Shown in pieces: positions 52,844 to 64,000 of a DNA stretch of 64,000 bases. The notes under the pieces were generated by a model. It saw only the letters and a program-made list of their open reading frames with translations, searched no databases and was not told the DNA's origin. Source of the DNA: Blastomussa wellsi (lineage: Eukaryota; Cnidaria; Anthozoa; Scleractinia; Plerogyridae); assembly GCA_947652115.1 (NCBI GenBank), contig OX393561.1:10235376-10299375 (forward strand). The letters are read 5' to 3'. Position 1 is the stretch's first letter. The number at the start of each line of letters is the position of its first letter. The position numbers were made by a program, and so were the translations under genes.

Positions 52844-52999
52844 AACCTTATAATGAAATCATTATTGCATAACTTGGCTCTCAAATGTGGCTTTATCGCA
52901 GATACTGCACTGTTTAGACCGTCCGATTTTCCGAGAAACGGCATTATTTCAATGTTTGCCCCCAGGCAGACAACGTGGCTAATTTGCTTTATAATGTGA

Positions 53000-53115
53000 A
53001 AACAATCATGTGCGATAGATGGTCTTTCCCAAGAACGCAAAGCAATAACAACGGGGTCAGATATCTGTCGAACCGAGCCAGTTGATTTGGAGTCTAGGGC
53101 GCTAACCATTAAGAA
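53000..53115 (-). repeat. tRNA-derived SINE head, antisense (copy 8)
   Basis: The reverse complement gives AATGGTTAGCGCCCTAGACT and GGCTCGGTTCGACAG, then TTGGGAAAGACC. Shorter and more diverged than copies 5 and 6. Confidence 0.6.
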
Positions 53116-55800
53116 AATTCACTTATTAATTTGTAGCCCTAGTCGTGCCTTTTTTATGCAAGACGAATAACATTCATATTAAAATCGTTAAAGGACGTCA
53201 TGGTATGTGCATTTCGAAAGAGTCAGGCAAACTCTTTCAAATTCGTCATTTGCAATCCGTATCAATATTCTCCATCCTTAACCATCCTTGTTCCTTTTTG
53301 GTTTAGTATCACCTCTTTGGTGTTTCTTTTTTTCCCGTAGTAAACCATTATTTAGAGGTTTCCTGCCTTTCAGTGGGAGTTTGGCTTGTCGCAAAAATGA
53401 CTCAAAATATAGTAACGGAGCTTAGTTTATGTCTTCTACAAAGAACAGTTTCTATCAGTGACGTACGCATCAAGTGTTAAAAGCGAATTTATACCTATTT
53501 TAATTTGAAATGAAATTTGAAATGAAAAACTGCACGAGATTAGTAGGTTTTCTAAAAACAGAGCTAATTTCCCCAACTGATAACGAAGACAAGCAAAACC
53601 ATATGTGCATGCCCTGTGTAAACTGGATGCAACTGTTAAATTCGATGAAAATCTTCGTTGTAATTTGTCCGGATGAACGTCATGCATGGTTCCTTACCCC
53701 GACTACCGAAACCAAACCAGGCGATAATCTATACGCTTAACCACATTTTCTTACGCTCTTTGGTTTGCTGAATCGCCTTTAATAATGAAATGTAAATTTT
53801 AGATTGGCGATCTTTTTTCTACTTTGTTCCTTCGCACACAGTCACTAGGACTGTGGGAAGGCGCAAGAATTCCGGTATTCTCTCTGTAATTTATTACTTG
53901 TGCAAAAGATAAAATCTAAATTACGGTATTTTATCTCCATGAATTGAAAAGCAAACGCACACCCAAACTACATTCTTTTTCTTGATGATAATTTTGTAAA
54001 AAAGGATAATAATTAACAATAATAATATGCATTGAAACCAAAACAAACCAAAAAGTAGTATTTCGCAAGCGGCTAACGATAGGTATAAACTTTCGTTCAC
54101 CGACACAGTATTTCGCTTGCATGCAGCATTGAAGACAAAACAAGAGTAAATTAGAAAACGCAACTCAAGTGTAAATTGCTCCAATGAATTAATGTGCCAC
54201 TGATGTAATTGGTTTGAAATGGTTAAAGAAAAGCTGGCCAACTATATCAAGTTAATACGGTAATGCTAAGTTTGGAAGTGAAGCACGCACAAAATCGTTT
54301 TAATTGGTGAGGCGGTTAAAGTTCAGAGAACATTATGCAGCGCAACTATTCCTTTGTTGGCAAGATTAGCTCAAGTAATTGCTTTTTGCCATCCCCTTTG
54401 CTGCAGATGTATTTTGAAAAGCACTTTTGACATATGACAGCTAAGCAAAAAGAGCCAGAATAACTTTCCCTCCCACGCAGAGCTGTGCTATATAGAACGT
54501 GTGCCGCAACCCACCATAAAATACAATCTACTTATACGCCCGCCTTTCTCGCAAAACATCCTTTTATTTCATATGAAAAAAACCCAGCCCATTTCTTGTG
54601 CGGAAGCCACCCGGAGGTCCACGTAAGTAACTAAGTGAAGATATTCCGAAGAATTTGGATTTAAGTTATTGAGCAAGATATTCATTGCATTTATTTGGGG
54701 AGTGTTTTAACAGACAATCTGCTCGCGGGTGACCAAATTGTAGTTCCAATTTTGATGAATTTCGCTGGCATAAAAAGCTAAGCTTCGCATTTTTGATACA
54801 TGATCAAACTTTCGTGTCTCTTAACCACCATGCCACACTCTTCTATAGTTTTGATTGCTATAGAACCGTGCAACGTGATAATAATTATCATCGGTAATAT
54901 CATTGGCAACGCTGCTCGCTGGCTTAGCGCCGACACAGTTCGCGAGGCGCCATTTCTTGTTTTTAGCAAATGGATCATACCTTCTTCTTCATGTGTCGCT
55001 AATCAAGCAGTCCTTACAAATAGGGAATTCTAAAAGTATTCGCAAAGAGAAACGACGAATTCGATTAGATAACAGGCTTTTTTATGCATAACACATCAAA
55101 TACAATAATGAAAATACAATAAATTATAGAACCAGGGAAAGTAACCTATAGTTCGTAATTTGTATGGTAGTGCAAAATGGGTGCGTCACACAAGAACTAT
55201 TTGGGTTCTAGAACTGTGTTTCTCTCTCTAACTCAGAAGACATAATGGGCAAATCGCTATGTTAACATGACTTCAGTGCAAACAGATGAGTTAAAAAGCG
55301 AGTTAACAACGCAACTACTCATTTAAAATTTATTCAATTTTAGCTTTAAAACACGAAAACTGCCAGAGCGATAAGAGGCTAAGATCCCAATGCTTTTTCT
55401 CCAAAACAACCAGACCAGTTTGTTTGTTTGTCTTGTCATTTTTTATTGCCATGATCATTATTTGACATGCTGTTTAAGCTGCTTGGGATCTGTTGAGTTT
55501 ACTACCGTGCAAGAAAGTCGGTTGCAGCTGATGGGGGCCGGGATATAAAAACAGAACAACAAACCCATTTGATTGCAGAATCAGTAGTAGTTAATTTTAT
55601 AGTACAACCTGGAGAATTAATCTTAAGCTTTCTGTGCGCTGAACACCAGAAAAATCGCAGATTTGGTTATATCGAGCTCCGTGGTTAACGCATTTTGTGA
55701 TTATATTAAAGCATTTTTAGCGACTGGTCGCTGTAGTCCGTTCCATTCACTTTTTTCTATGGAACACGCCCACTCTTGCATGCGACTTTGTCTAACTTAC
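53116..55800. other. Intergenic, no gene recognised
   Basis: No ORF over 110 codons and none with recognisable motifs or flanking splice signals that chain together. Regulatory or non-coding RNA content cannot be judged by eye. Confidence 0.35.
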
Positions 55801-55821
55801 AAGATCTGTTTCCAGATATTC

Positions 55822-55915
55822 TTCGTTCGTTCGGTCTTTCGTTCGTTCGTTCGTTTGTTCGTTTGTTCGCTCGTTCGTTCGTTCCTTCGTTTTTTTGTTC
55901 GTTCCTACGTTAATA
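55822..55915 (+). repeat. TTCG-type microsatellite, interrupted
   Basis: GTTCGTTCGTTTGTTCGTTT with interruptions. A longer relative is at 56700-57000. Confidence 0.8.
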
Positions 55916-56081
55916 ATAATGATACAGACCAATACCGATATATTAAAATTCTAACATGGCGGCGTCAGGCTTGGGGACATGGCGTTAAATGCAGGAATGG
56001 CTCCGGGATACTTAGATTTTTTTGGACTTTGATTTTTTCGTCTAATGAAGAGAAAAAAACAAAGTCAATTATAAAAGCACA

Positions 56082-56158
56082 GAGGTGGAATCGATCCCGG
56101 GTAACCCAGAACACGAACTATTCCTACTAACCACTACACTACCGAGGCCCGGCAGCCG
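56082..56158 (-). repeat. tRNA-derived SINE head, antisense
   Basis: The reverse complement reads CTCGGTAGTGTAGTGGTTAG (A box, tRNA-Glu/Asp-like) and CCCGGGATCGATTCC (B box). Confidence 0.55.
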
Positions 56159-56198
56159 AACATCGAACATTTTAAGATTTTATCGTGTTACCCTTACC

Positions 56199-56385
56199 AT
56201 TCTTGAGAGCTAACCGCATAACCGCAGTGCTTAGTAGGCTAACCGGAATGCAAAAGTAGGCTAACCGGATTGCTTAATAGGCTAACCGCAGTGCTCAGTA
56301 GGCTAACCGGATTGCTTAGTAGGCTAACCGCAGTGTTATAATAGGCTAACCAGGGTGATTTTGTAGTCTAATTTAGCTAACCAAA
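56199..56385 (+). repeat. 21-bp minisatellite
   Basis: Units of TAGGCTAACCG(C/G)A(G/T)TGCTTAG or close variants, about seven copies. The AGGCTAACCG core is constant and the four-base spacer varies. Confidence 0.85.
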
Positions 56386-56699
56386 CTCGTTCCCAGTGCA
56401 TTCCGAGCCCGGAGCCATTCCTGCAATTAAGCGCTACTGGCTTGGGGGAATAAAACAAAAGAAATTATTTATTTCGCAAAGCCTCGGCGATATGTTAGAA
56501 TATTAATATATCGGAATTGGTCTATTCTTATTTGATCACTCCCCGAGTGGGGCTTTTCAGGGCCAATGAAAACAATTATTGTAAATGAACATAACAGATT
56601 TAAACATCCCAACTGGCAGGGTTCGCTGTTTACAAGCGTAGCCGAGAAGCTGAACTCAGGGCTACCCGGCGAGAATAACGACAACGCCAGCTTCGTTTA

Positions 56700-57000
56700 T
56701 TCGTGCGTTTGTTAGTTCGTTCGTTTTTTCTTTCGTTCATTTGTTAGTTAGTTCGTTCTTTCTTTCGTTCGTTCATGTGTTTGTTCGTTCGTTCGTTCGT
56801 TCGTTCTTTCGTTCTTTCGTTCTTTCGTTCTTTCGTTCTTTCGTTCTTTCGTTCTTTCGTTCTTTCGTTCTTTCGTTCTTTCGTTCTTTCGTTCTTTCGT
56901 TCTTTCGTTCTTTCGTTCTTTTGTTCGTTCGTTCGTTTGTTCGCTCGTTGTTTCTTTCGTTCATTTGTGAGTTTGTTCGTTTGTTCGCTCGTTCGGTCGT
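56700..57000 (+). repeat. TTCG/TTCT microsatellite, octamer core
   Basis: 56795-56920 is nearly pure (TTCGTTCT)n, flanked by GTTCGTTCGTTTGTTC variants. Open frames across it (FRSFVLSF repeats) are artefacts. Confidence 0.95.
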
Positions 57001-57935
57001 ACTTTTCTTCTTTATTTTCTTCGTTAATTTATTATTTCACTCCTTCTCTGGTTTTTATTTTTCTAAACATGCCAAATAATAATAAATAATGAACTTTATT
57101 TGAATGTCAACTGTATCTAGCTTTGACGTACTAATTGGGGACACTGTAATCAACTTATATTACATGAAATCAAATCAAATGTAAATGTTGGTTTTTGTGG
57201 TAAGGAGAAAACCGGAGGCTATCCCAGGTAAAATATAGAAATAAAGTAATAAGAAAGATGTTTTGACATAAGGCAGGTAAGCTATTGGCATTTTCTGTTT
57301 CGTATTCTTCCAATTAGCCATTTTCTAAACGAGCAGCGGACTGGGTACGAATGCCTAAAATCGATTGGGTTGAAAAGTGAATCTTACCGCACAAAAGAAC
57401 TAAGCATCCAAGCCTTTGTCGGATTGTGAAATTTGAGCGTGATTGGAGTAAACGGAAGTCGATGGTGGGTCTCAAAATTTCTTGAGACAAGAGAGTCTAG
57501 TATGGAATGGAGCAACATCTGTCCCTCCAACACATACGAAGCACTCTTAAATATAAGATTTTCAAAAGTTTTCTGTCTTTGCGTTTAACCTAATAACTCT
57601 CAAATTTGGCAAACCTACTAATTTTTGACTGCTCTTTCCAGTGACTGGCGTAATTTTTCGATTTAATTGGTTTTAAATATTTGTTCCCAGTCCCCTGCTC
57701 GTTTATAAATTGGCTAATGGGAGTAGAGTTCACGACCTCCCACGAGCCGTTTCTTTTCCTGTATGAAATTTGTTGTGGGAAAAACATGTCAACGCATCAT
57801 CGGCTTCTTGCTTTGTGGAACTGTTTTAAATCAAATATAAGTTCATTCAGTTTATCGTTGAATCTATATCTATGTAAAACCAACCTTATCATTACTATTA
57901 ATTCATTACCAGACAAAAAGTTATCGAAATTAAAA
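57001..57935. other. Intergenic, no gene recognised
   Basis: No paired repeats or convincing ORF detected. Confidence 0.35.
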
Positions 57936-57937
57936 AC

Positions 57938-58072
57938 AGGCCGTTTACACGACAGCAAAATTTGGCCCGACTCGGCCCAGTGAAAACTTGATTGTTTCTT
58001 TACAAAACACGTCGGGTCCGGACCATTTCTTTGACGTGTCCGGGCCAAATTTTGCTGTCGTGTAAACGGCCT
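57938..58072. mobile_element. Palindromic MITE, near-perfect arms
   Basis: AGGCCGTTTACACGACAGCA and the inverse TGCTGTCGTGTAAACGGCCT, continuing through AAATTTGGCCCG. The loop is about 50 bases. The end sequence is hAT-like (inference). Confidence 0.85.
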
Positions 58073-61000
58073 CTTTTCTTCGACACAAAAATGTGGCAGA
58101 TCACTCAAGTGAGTCAGGGATCTCAAATGCGTGTTGATTTGTTAATAGCTATTTTAACGTACCAATAGACTGCTCCAGAGCGTCAGTTCTTGTTTTACTG
58201 ACAAAATGACTGTTTGGAGTTAAATCACATCTTTAAAATGATGGCGCTGGTAGAAATTGACTAAAAGGATGCCCCAAAATGTAATAATTCAGGAGGCAAG
58301 AAGAAAAATAAGTGAAAGAGAATTGAATTAGCATGGCAGGGTTTCACAAGCCGCCATGTTTTCTTTTTAATTGAATTTGCTTAGCACCAGACGGAACAAA
58401 TTTAATAGCTAAGTGACTTTTATACTTTGAAACGAACCGTAACAAATTCGTGCGCGAAAACCTGTCCATGTTAAAAAAAATCATATTAGCTGAAACAGGA
58501 AAAATACATATGGCCTCAACTACCAGGTGAAATTTAAAATAACCAAAGATAGCGAGAGAGGAAGTCTTGCGTCTTCTACCTCCTTCTGGGGTATCAATCG
58601 GAACGCAACTCGCAGAAGGGAAAAGGTGAAACAATGGTATGGTCGTTTTTGTTTTTATCTTTTATTTTTGCGCTGCATCAAGGCATAAGTGGCACGCTTG
58701 TACTAAGGTCGTTTATAGTCTAAATAAATACTAAAATCAATGGCGAATGATAATTTTATTTAAAGTTATTTTGGTGTGGTGCATTGCACAATACGTTTGA
58801 GAAGTTAATTCTGCTTCCGCCCTAATGGTACATTTCTTTTGAAAATGGCGGAAAATTGCCTGTAGATTCACATGTGAATTTCGAAACACCGGCATTGAAA
58901 TATGATACGCTTATCGAGAAATTTCAACAAAAAAACTAAGCCGTTTTTTTTTTTTTTTGCAAAGGGAAAATACACCGAAATGACTGGGATTTGAGCTGCA
59001 AAAACTGTGCTAGTATATAGCTGTGTCTACAATCGATTTTACTACACAATTTTAATCAAGCTTAACTTATGCTAAAATATAAAGATATCAGTATACTCTT
59101 GATCTATTTTTAGAGTTCTTCGCATCCAATGAATAATGTAGTCATTTTCTTTATTTGTAAGCGATTCGCGTGGGTGGAAAACCCATGAAAATCGAGCAAT
59201 AAAATTGAGGTAGTGGACGATGGGAATTCTATATTATAAATGTTCCTTCAAAAAGCAGCTGTTTAGACGAAGACAATATATATTTCGACAAATAGAGCGC
59301 ATTTTCTTCCATTATCAATAAAAAATCAACCACTTTTATTTTTGGAAGCTAAAAATAACCTTCAGCTTTTTTTGGTGTTTCGCGTATAATGAGTTAGCTT
59401 TAGTGGGCCGCTAACGGAAGCTAATGGGCAATACATTTTCTACTATACTCGCTAGCGTAATGTTTTCGATAAAACAGCAATAAACGAGCGATCTATCGAT
59501 GCTCTCCTGCTTCGCTTTTCTTTTGCAAGCAAAAAGGTTAAATTCGACACGATGAATTTATGCAATCGTGTCTTCCGGACTCGGAGAGATGATGCAATAG
59601 CGATGATGTATTCTCAGTCCGATTTTTATTTCGATGGTATTTTTATGGTTACTTCTAAATTCGAAATCTTTTAACAGCAGACTCATATTTACGTCTGACA
59701 GTTGAATATTCTGCGGAATTATACGAAAAGATAAAGTTCGACTTCGTAGTCATTTTAATTTCAAGCGTCAACCAATAAAAAGACAGAGCTGATCAGACTT
59801 TCTTTTCACCTCCCACGCACTGCACTGTTAAGAAGCGAAAAATTAGCATCTTAGCTGTTTTTTATCGCTAGACACGCGGTAAATATATCTCAACGAACTC
59901 CCTCGCTTTTCTACGGAGTTCAAATCTTATTTTCAAGAGGAATTCCCGCACAAGTAGACACCCTCTGTGGTTGCAAGGGAGCACGATTTACAAAATGCCA
60001 CATTAATGGCGGAGCGGCCACGATTTTTGCAAGACTTTCACGACCGTGAATTGACACAGAACCAATGAACGTAGTAACCGGCTCATACAAAGGTCTCCTA
60101 GACATCAAAGTTGTGCTTTTCCTTGAAGATTTTGGCTAGTGGTTTCAACAACCAGAAATTTCACAGCATTTGCGTGAACTCGAAGAAAAAAAATCGAAGG
60201 CTTTAGCTTGCTACATTCAGTCAGTTGTCACAGACAACTGAATGCAAGCAGTGTGTCTTGCTATCCTGGCGTAAGTTTGTAACTAGAAAAGGGTTAAACT
60301 GTTTTATTATTTAATCTCACAACAGAAAACTCTTAAACAGGGTTTCCAGCTTCTCTAAATGCATTAACTAAAAGCAGTAATGAAGCAATAAAAACGTACA
60401 ACGAAAGAAAAAAAGATGAACCGTAGGCCGAGTGCCTTGAAACCGAGGTTGCAGTAAGCTTGATGTAGTATGCGACCATGACGATTTTCTAAATATTTAT
60501 CTTTTTGCTCAGTGTAGTAAAACTGCGAGTCAATGGAATTAATCTTGATTTATCAACGCAGATAAGTTTAAAGAGTACTTAGTCGAAAGCGGTTCTCGTT
60601 CTAAAACGGTTTTGAATTTAGTAACTCGTGGCAAACGCCGCTTCAGCTGGGGAAATTCTAATTCTGAACTATCTACTTCACTATCGAGATGACATACTAT
60701 TGCAGCATCTAGGAAGGAAGACACATACATGCTAAAGGTGCCTCACTGCGAAGAACGTGAAAGGGTTCGAATTTATGGCATTAAAGTGGAAGAATTAACA
60801 ACTAAACACTAAGACAGAAGACGGTCAACATTCAAGGCTCTTAGAGAGAACGATCTCATCTTTGAAGGGGAAATTTAGGTGAGTTGAAACAATCAATGCT
60901 AGCATGTTTTGAGACTATGTTCCTAAACTAAGAAAAATCTCTTACAGCGTATAATTGTAGAATATCACTAGTACGGATCAATATTATCGTTGATGTACCA

Positions 61001-63495
61001 CAAAAAAGAGTCGCCTCGCAGGTGGAAGTGCGTTTTCTTCTTAGTTCCCATTTTCAGAATTAGGTTTGAACTCGTTCATTTATGCACTGTACAATGACCA
61101 CTCCGTGTCTTAGCTGAGGCCACAACGGTTTAGATATGAAAAGATCTCCCCAACAAGATGTACAATGAAAAATATGCAGTTTCTAGGCATTTATTGCCGA
61201 TTTGCTTCCATGCATCTTCCCTTAAAACAATAGTCCGAAGATATTCGGAGTGGTCGAATTTCCGGCCAATTCAAGCCTACCCAAATCTTCAAGCAGTCTT
61301 CGACAAGACTCTAAAAACACTACAATTTATGGTGTTTAGTACGCTAAGCAGAGTTTCCTAGTTTTCATAAAAAGGTAGCTCGATTACGATTTGCATGTTG
61401 TGATTCGAGGTTTGCTCAGCTAATTTCAGTAAGAATATCATTCCATAGACGAGAAAAAATGTTTTGATATTAGCCTACCTACCATTTTGCCATGTAAGAA
61501 ATGAGTAAACATGCTTTTGCGATAGCTACTCTGTTTCACAGTCACAGAGCACTAACGATTGTGCTGAAAGTTCATTGGTACGACTTAAGCTCAGTCGAGC
61601 GTATTTGGCATTTTGTATTTTATTCGTTTGTCTGGTACACTATTAAAATCAACATCACAGGCAAATGTACGTAAAGGCCGGAGATAAATGGATCTATATT
61701 GATCTAGAAAGGAGATTGGTGTACATGCAGTAGCGACGTTTCATCAGTGGAGCATTTGCTTTCGTTGCAAACCCATTTTTGTCTGTTCGATTCGATTTGA
61801 AATGTCTCAGATTTTGACGATTCATACTACGAATTTAAGGTTAATTCGCAAGATCAACAACATCTTTTCATAGTCAGCAAATCCCTATCTTCGTCCTTGT
61901 AAAGATGACCATATTTCGCCATTGTGAAATATAAGCAGTAATAAAATCGGCGAAAATATCGTAAAGTTCCGCTTGGAATTTGTCTTGAAATATTCTTTAC
62001 GAAAAAGGGTAGATGAAGATGAAGATAGAGATGGATAGATTGAGACGGCCGTGCAATGAACAAATATCAGCTGGCCGTGAATTTGTTTGACGATCTTGAT
62101 TTCAAAAACTTATATAAAAGGACTTGATGTTTACTGGAGGGTTCGCATGCTACAAATTAAATCCACAAGATTGCTGCGGGACAATAACTTTCTCTAGTTG
62201 GACCAATGTGTCACATCTGAAAATTTAGCTCTGCTTTTCTTTGCCATTAAACACCGTAAGCAAAGAGTGTAGAAACTTGTCGCCCTCAGACTACACAATG
62301 GAAACTGAAGGTGCTGAAAACACTAAAATATCAAGCAATGAAGTTTCCCTTGCCGTTTCTAAGTGGATAATTCGAACAGTCTTTTTTAAACTTGCAAGGG
62401 GTATAGGCAAGAATAGAGATAAATAGTTCTATATCGATTTGAAAACGCAGAGTGCTGTATGTGGGTTGGATGGTTATTTGCTCGAGTTATTTAGCTCTTG
62501 TCATGACTTGATGCGGTTTGTAAACGAATCTAACTTGGATGATTCAAATCAAATGAAGTTCTAGTCTTCAAGAGTAACAGGATGTTTTCTAGTTGGCAAA
62601 TAAACCACATGTGAAAGTTCGCTCTGCAGTTCTCTACCGGCACACCCATCATGTCTTGGGGATATTACGTGCTCATAAAGCAAAATAGAACGTTAGACGT
62701 GCTAACATTAAAATACCATAAATTTTCGCTTTGGAATGATATTTTGTTTGTCAAATAGCTGACACAGTTTAATTCAACATAATACTGTTCAACATTCTTC
62801 ACTGTTTTCTGAAAAAAATGTAGTCTTGGGTATGCAAACGCGAGACAAGTAAATCTTTCTTGCAGATTTTTGATGAACTGCAGTCCAAATTGAGGTTTTT
62901 AAGACTTCTTACAGCGATTCAAACTACAGTTTAGTTTGAAAAAATATGCCATTCTAGGTATAAATAGAGCAGCCGTTTCCTTTTTTCACTCTAATTATTC
63001 ATGTCGTCAAAATCCCTCGAGCTTTCAGGAGAATCCCATTCTATAAATTCACGTATAATATAATTCATGCGGAGGAGGTGGCTTCGAATCACCCATCAAA
63101 TGTCTGGCAGGTGTTACATTTTTGTCTTTCTCATTCTGGAACGAGCTAATCACTTAAGAAAAGGAAAACACCAACCCACACATAGATACTGAGAGTGGCA
63201 TTCAGGGGATCAAGGTGTTTAAAGCTTTCAGTTAAACGTGGTTGCGGTTTGTTCCGGTAAACATTCGATAGGATGTATGCAGTGTGGTGTGTATTTCCAA
63301 GCACACATCTTAAAAATGTAGTTTTTAGGTTCACTCACCAAGTGTGAACCGATTCGAGGTTTGTTCACTTGAAAGATGTGACAATTTTAGGGCTTCTCCA
63401 GTGCAACTTCGCAGCTCGCAAAATTAACTCAAAACATCACTTTCGGAATCACCTCAACAAAGCCATAAATTTTGGGCTCCTATGAACTTATATTT
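58073..63495. other. Long intergenic stretch, no gene recognised
   Basis: Over 5 kb of AT-rich sequence. The longest ORFs are below 100 codons and show no motif. A small hairpin ATTCAGTCAGTTGTC/GACAACTGAAT lies at 60216-60244. It may be part of an intron of a gene outside the window. Confidence 0.35.
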
Positions 63496-63600
63496 AACAA
63501 TTAGACTACGAGCCCGTGTTTTCTATGAGCGAATAGTCAACGAGGCGCAGCCGAGTTGACTGTCGCTCATAGAAAACAACGGCGAGTAGTCTAATTGTTT
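63496..63600. mobile_element. Palindromic foldback element
   Basis: AACAATTAGACTACGAGCCC and the inverse GGCGAGTAGTCTAATTGTT; TTTTCTATGAGCGA / TCGCTCATAGAAAA. The apex is AACGAGGCGCAGCCGAGTT. Confidence 0.85.
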
Positions 63601-64000
63601 TAGTAGAAACTCTAAAGGATTGCATTCCAAAAGCTACCATTTTATGTATTTTAAAGCGAAAAATCAAGAAAAATCTTGCCTTCAAAGAGCAACGCGCGAG
63701 CGATCGTTTTCTATTAGCGAAAAGAAAACAGTCGGAGAACGAATCAGATTCAAGCATTTCTAATAGAACACAGTTGAGTTTCTACTAAATATATATACTA
63801 AATAAATATATATATAATTTAACAACGTATTTCTACTCAATATCGATTCATATGGACTTTAATACAGTTCTGTTTCGTAGACCAACAAAGCGTTGATCCA
63901 CTCATCAGTTAAATTCCATATACAATGAAGCATCGCTAGGGTTTACATACATCAGCAAAATGATCTTTACCGAACCCGTTACAAAATTCAAACTTAACAA

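Noticed and set aside
56741..57089. Long ORFs of FRSFVLSF repeats
   Set aside because: Translation of the (TTCGTTCT)n microsatellite; open in several frames because the repeat has no stop codon.
63146..63334. Short ORF with LNATLSIYVWVGVFLFLSD, resembling a membrane segment
   Set aside because: 62 codons, no continuing exon and no family signature; too little to call a receptor fragment.

Overview
The window looks like nuclear DNA of an invertebrate animal, most likely a cnidarian and probably a stony-coral-like anthozoan. That placement is inferred from short-exon, intron-rich metazoan genes and the types of transposons present; no species marker is visible. Composition is AT-rich. Introns and intergenic DNA are filled with Penelope-like elements (PLEs), a 2A-bearing LINE, tRNA-derived SINEs and dozens of palindromic or terminal-inverted-repeat (MITE-like) elements.

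Layout. (1) 1.9-20.0 kb, plus strand: the last 16 coding exons (455 codons) of a RUNDC1 orthologue, with the 5' exons off the left edge. Its introns hold a degenerate LINE (5.57-8.64 kb, antisense), LINE and PLE fragments, SINEs and MITEs. (2) 20-24 kb: intergenic DNA with a SINE, a head-to-head PLE copy and MITEs. (3) 23.9-27.0 kb, minus strand: two single-exon ORFs (199 and 218 codons) that share an MGSF-S-K N-terminus (predicted N-myristoylation) and a WLAS-S/T-P motif; they look like diverged tandem paralogues of unknown function. (4) 27.4-28.5 kb: a 1.1-kb foldback element with minisatellite-bearing arms. (5) 33.0-48.7 kb, minus strand: a complete nine-exon VCPIP1 (VCIP135) OTU deubiquitinase gene of 1,517 codons, with a lineage-specific C-terminal tandem repeat and introns packed with nested MITEs. 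(6) 49-64 kb: no gene recognised; SINE heads, a compound PLE insertion, TTCG/TTCT microsatellites, a 21-bp minisatellite and several palindromes.

The two recognisable genes are not known to form a pathway and are transcribed convergently, with the two paralogous ORFs and the foldback element between them. VCPIP1 acts with p97/VCP in membrane fusion; RUNDC1 carries coiled-coil and RUN domains, as membrane-traffic proteins often do, but a joint role is speculation. The most distinctive material is mobile: a PLE family with a hammerhead-ribozyme-like motif and clear 11-14-bp target duplications, nested and abutting TTAA elements, and foldbacks with different arms but a similar apex.
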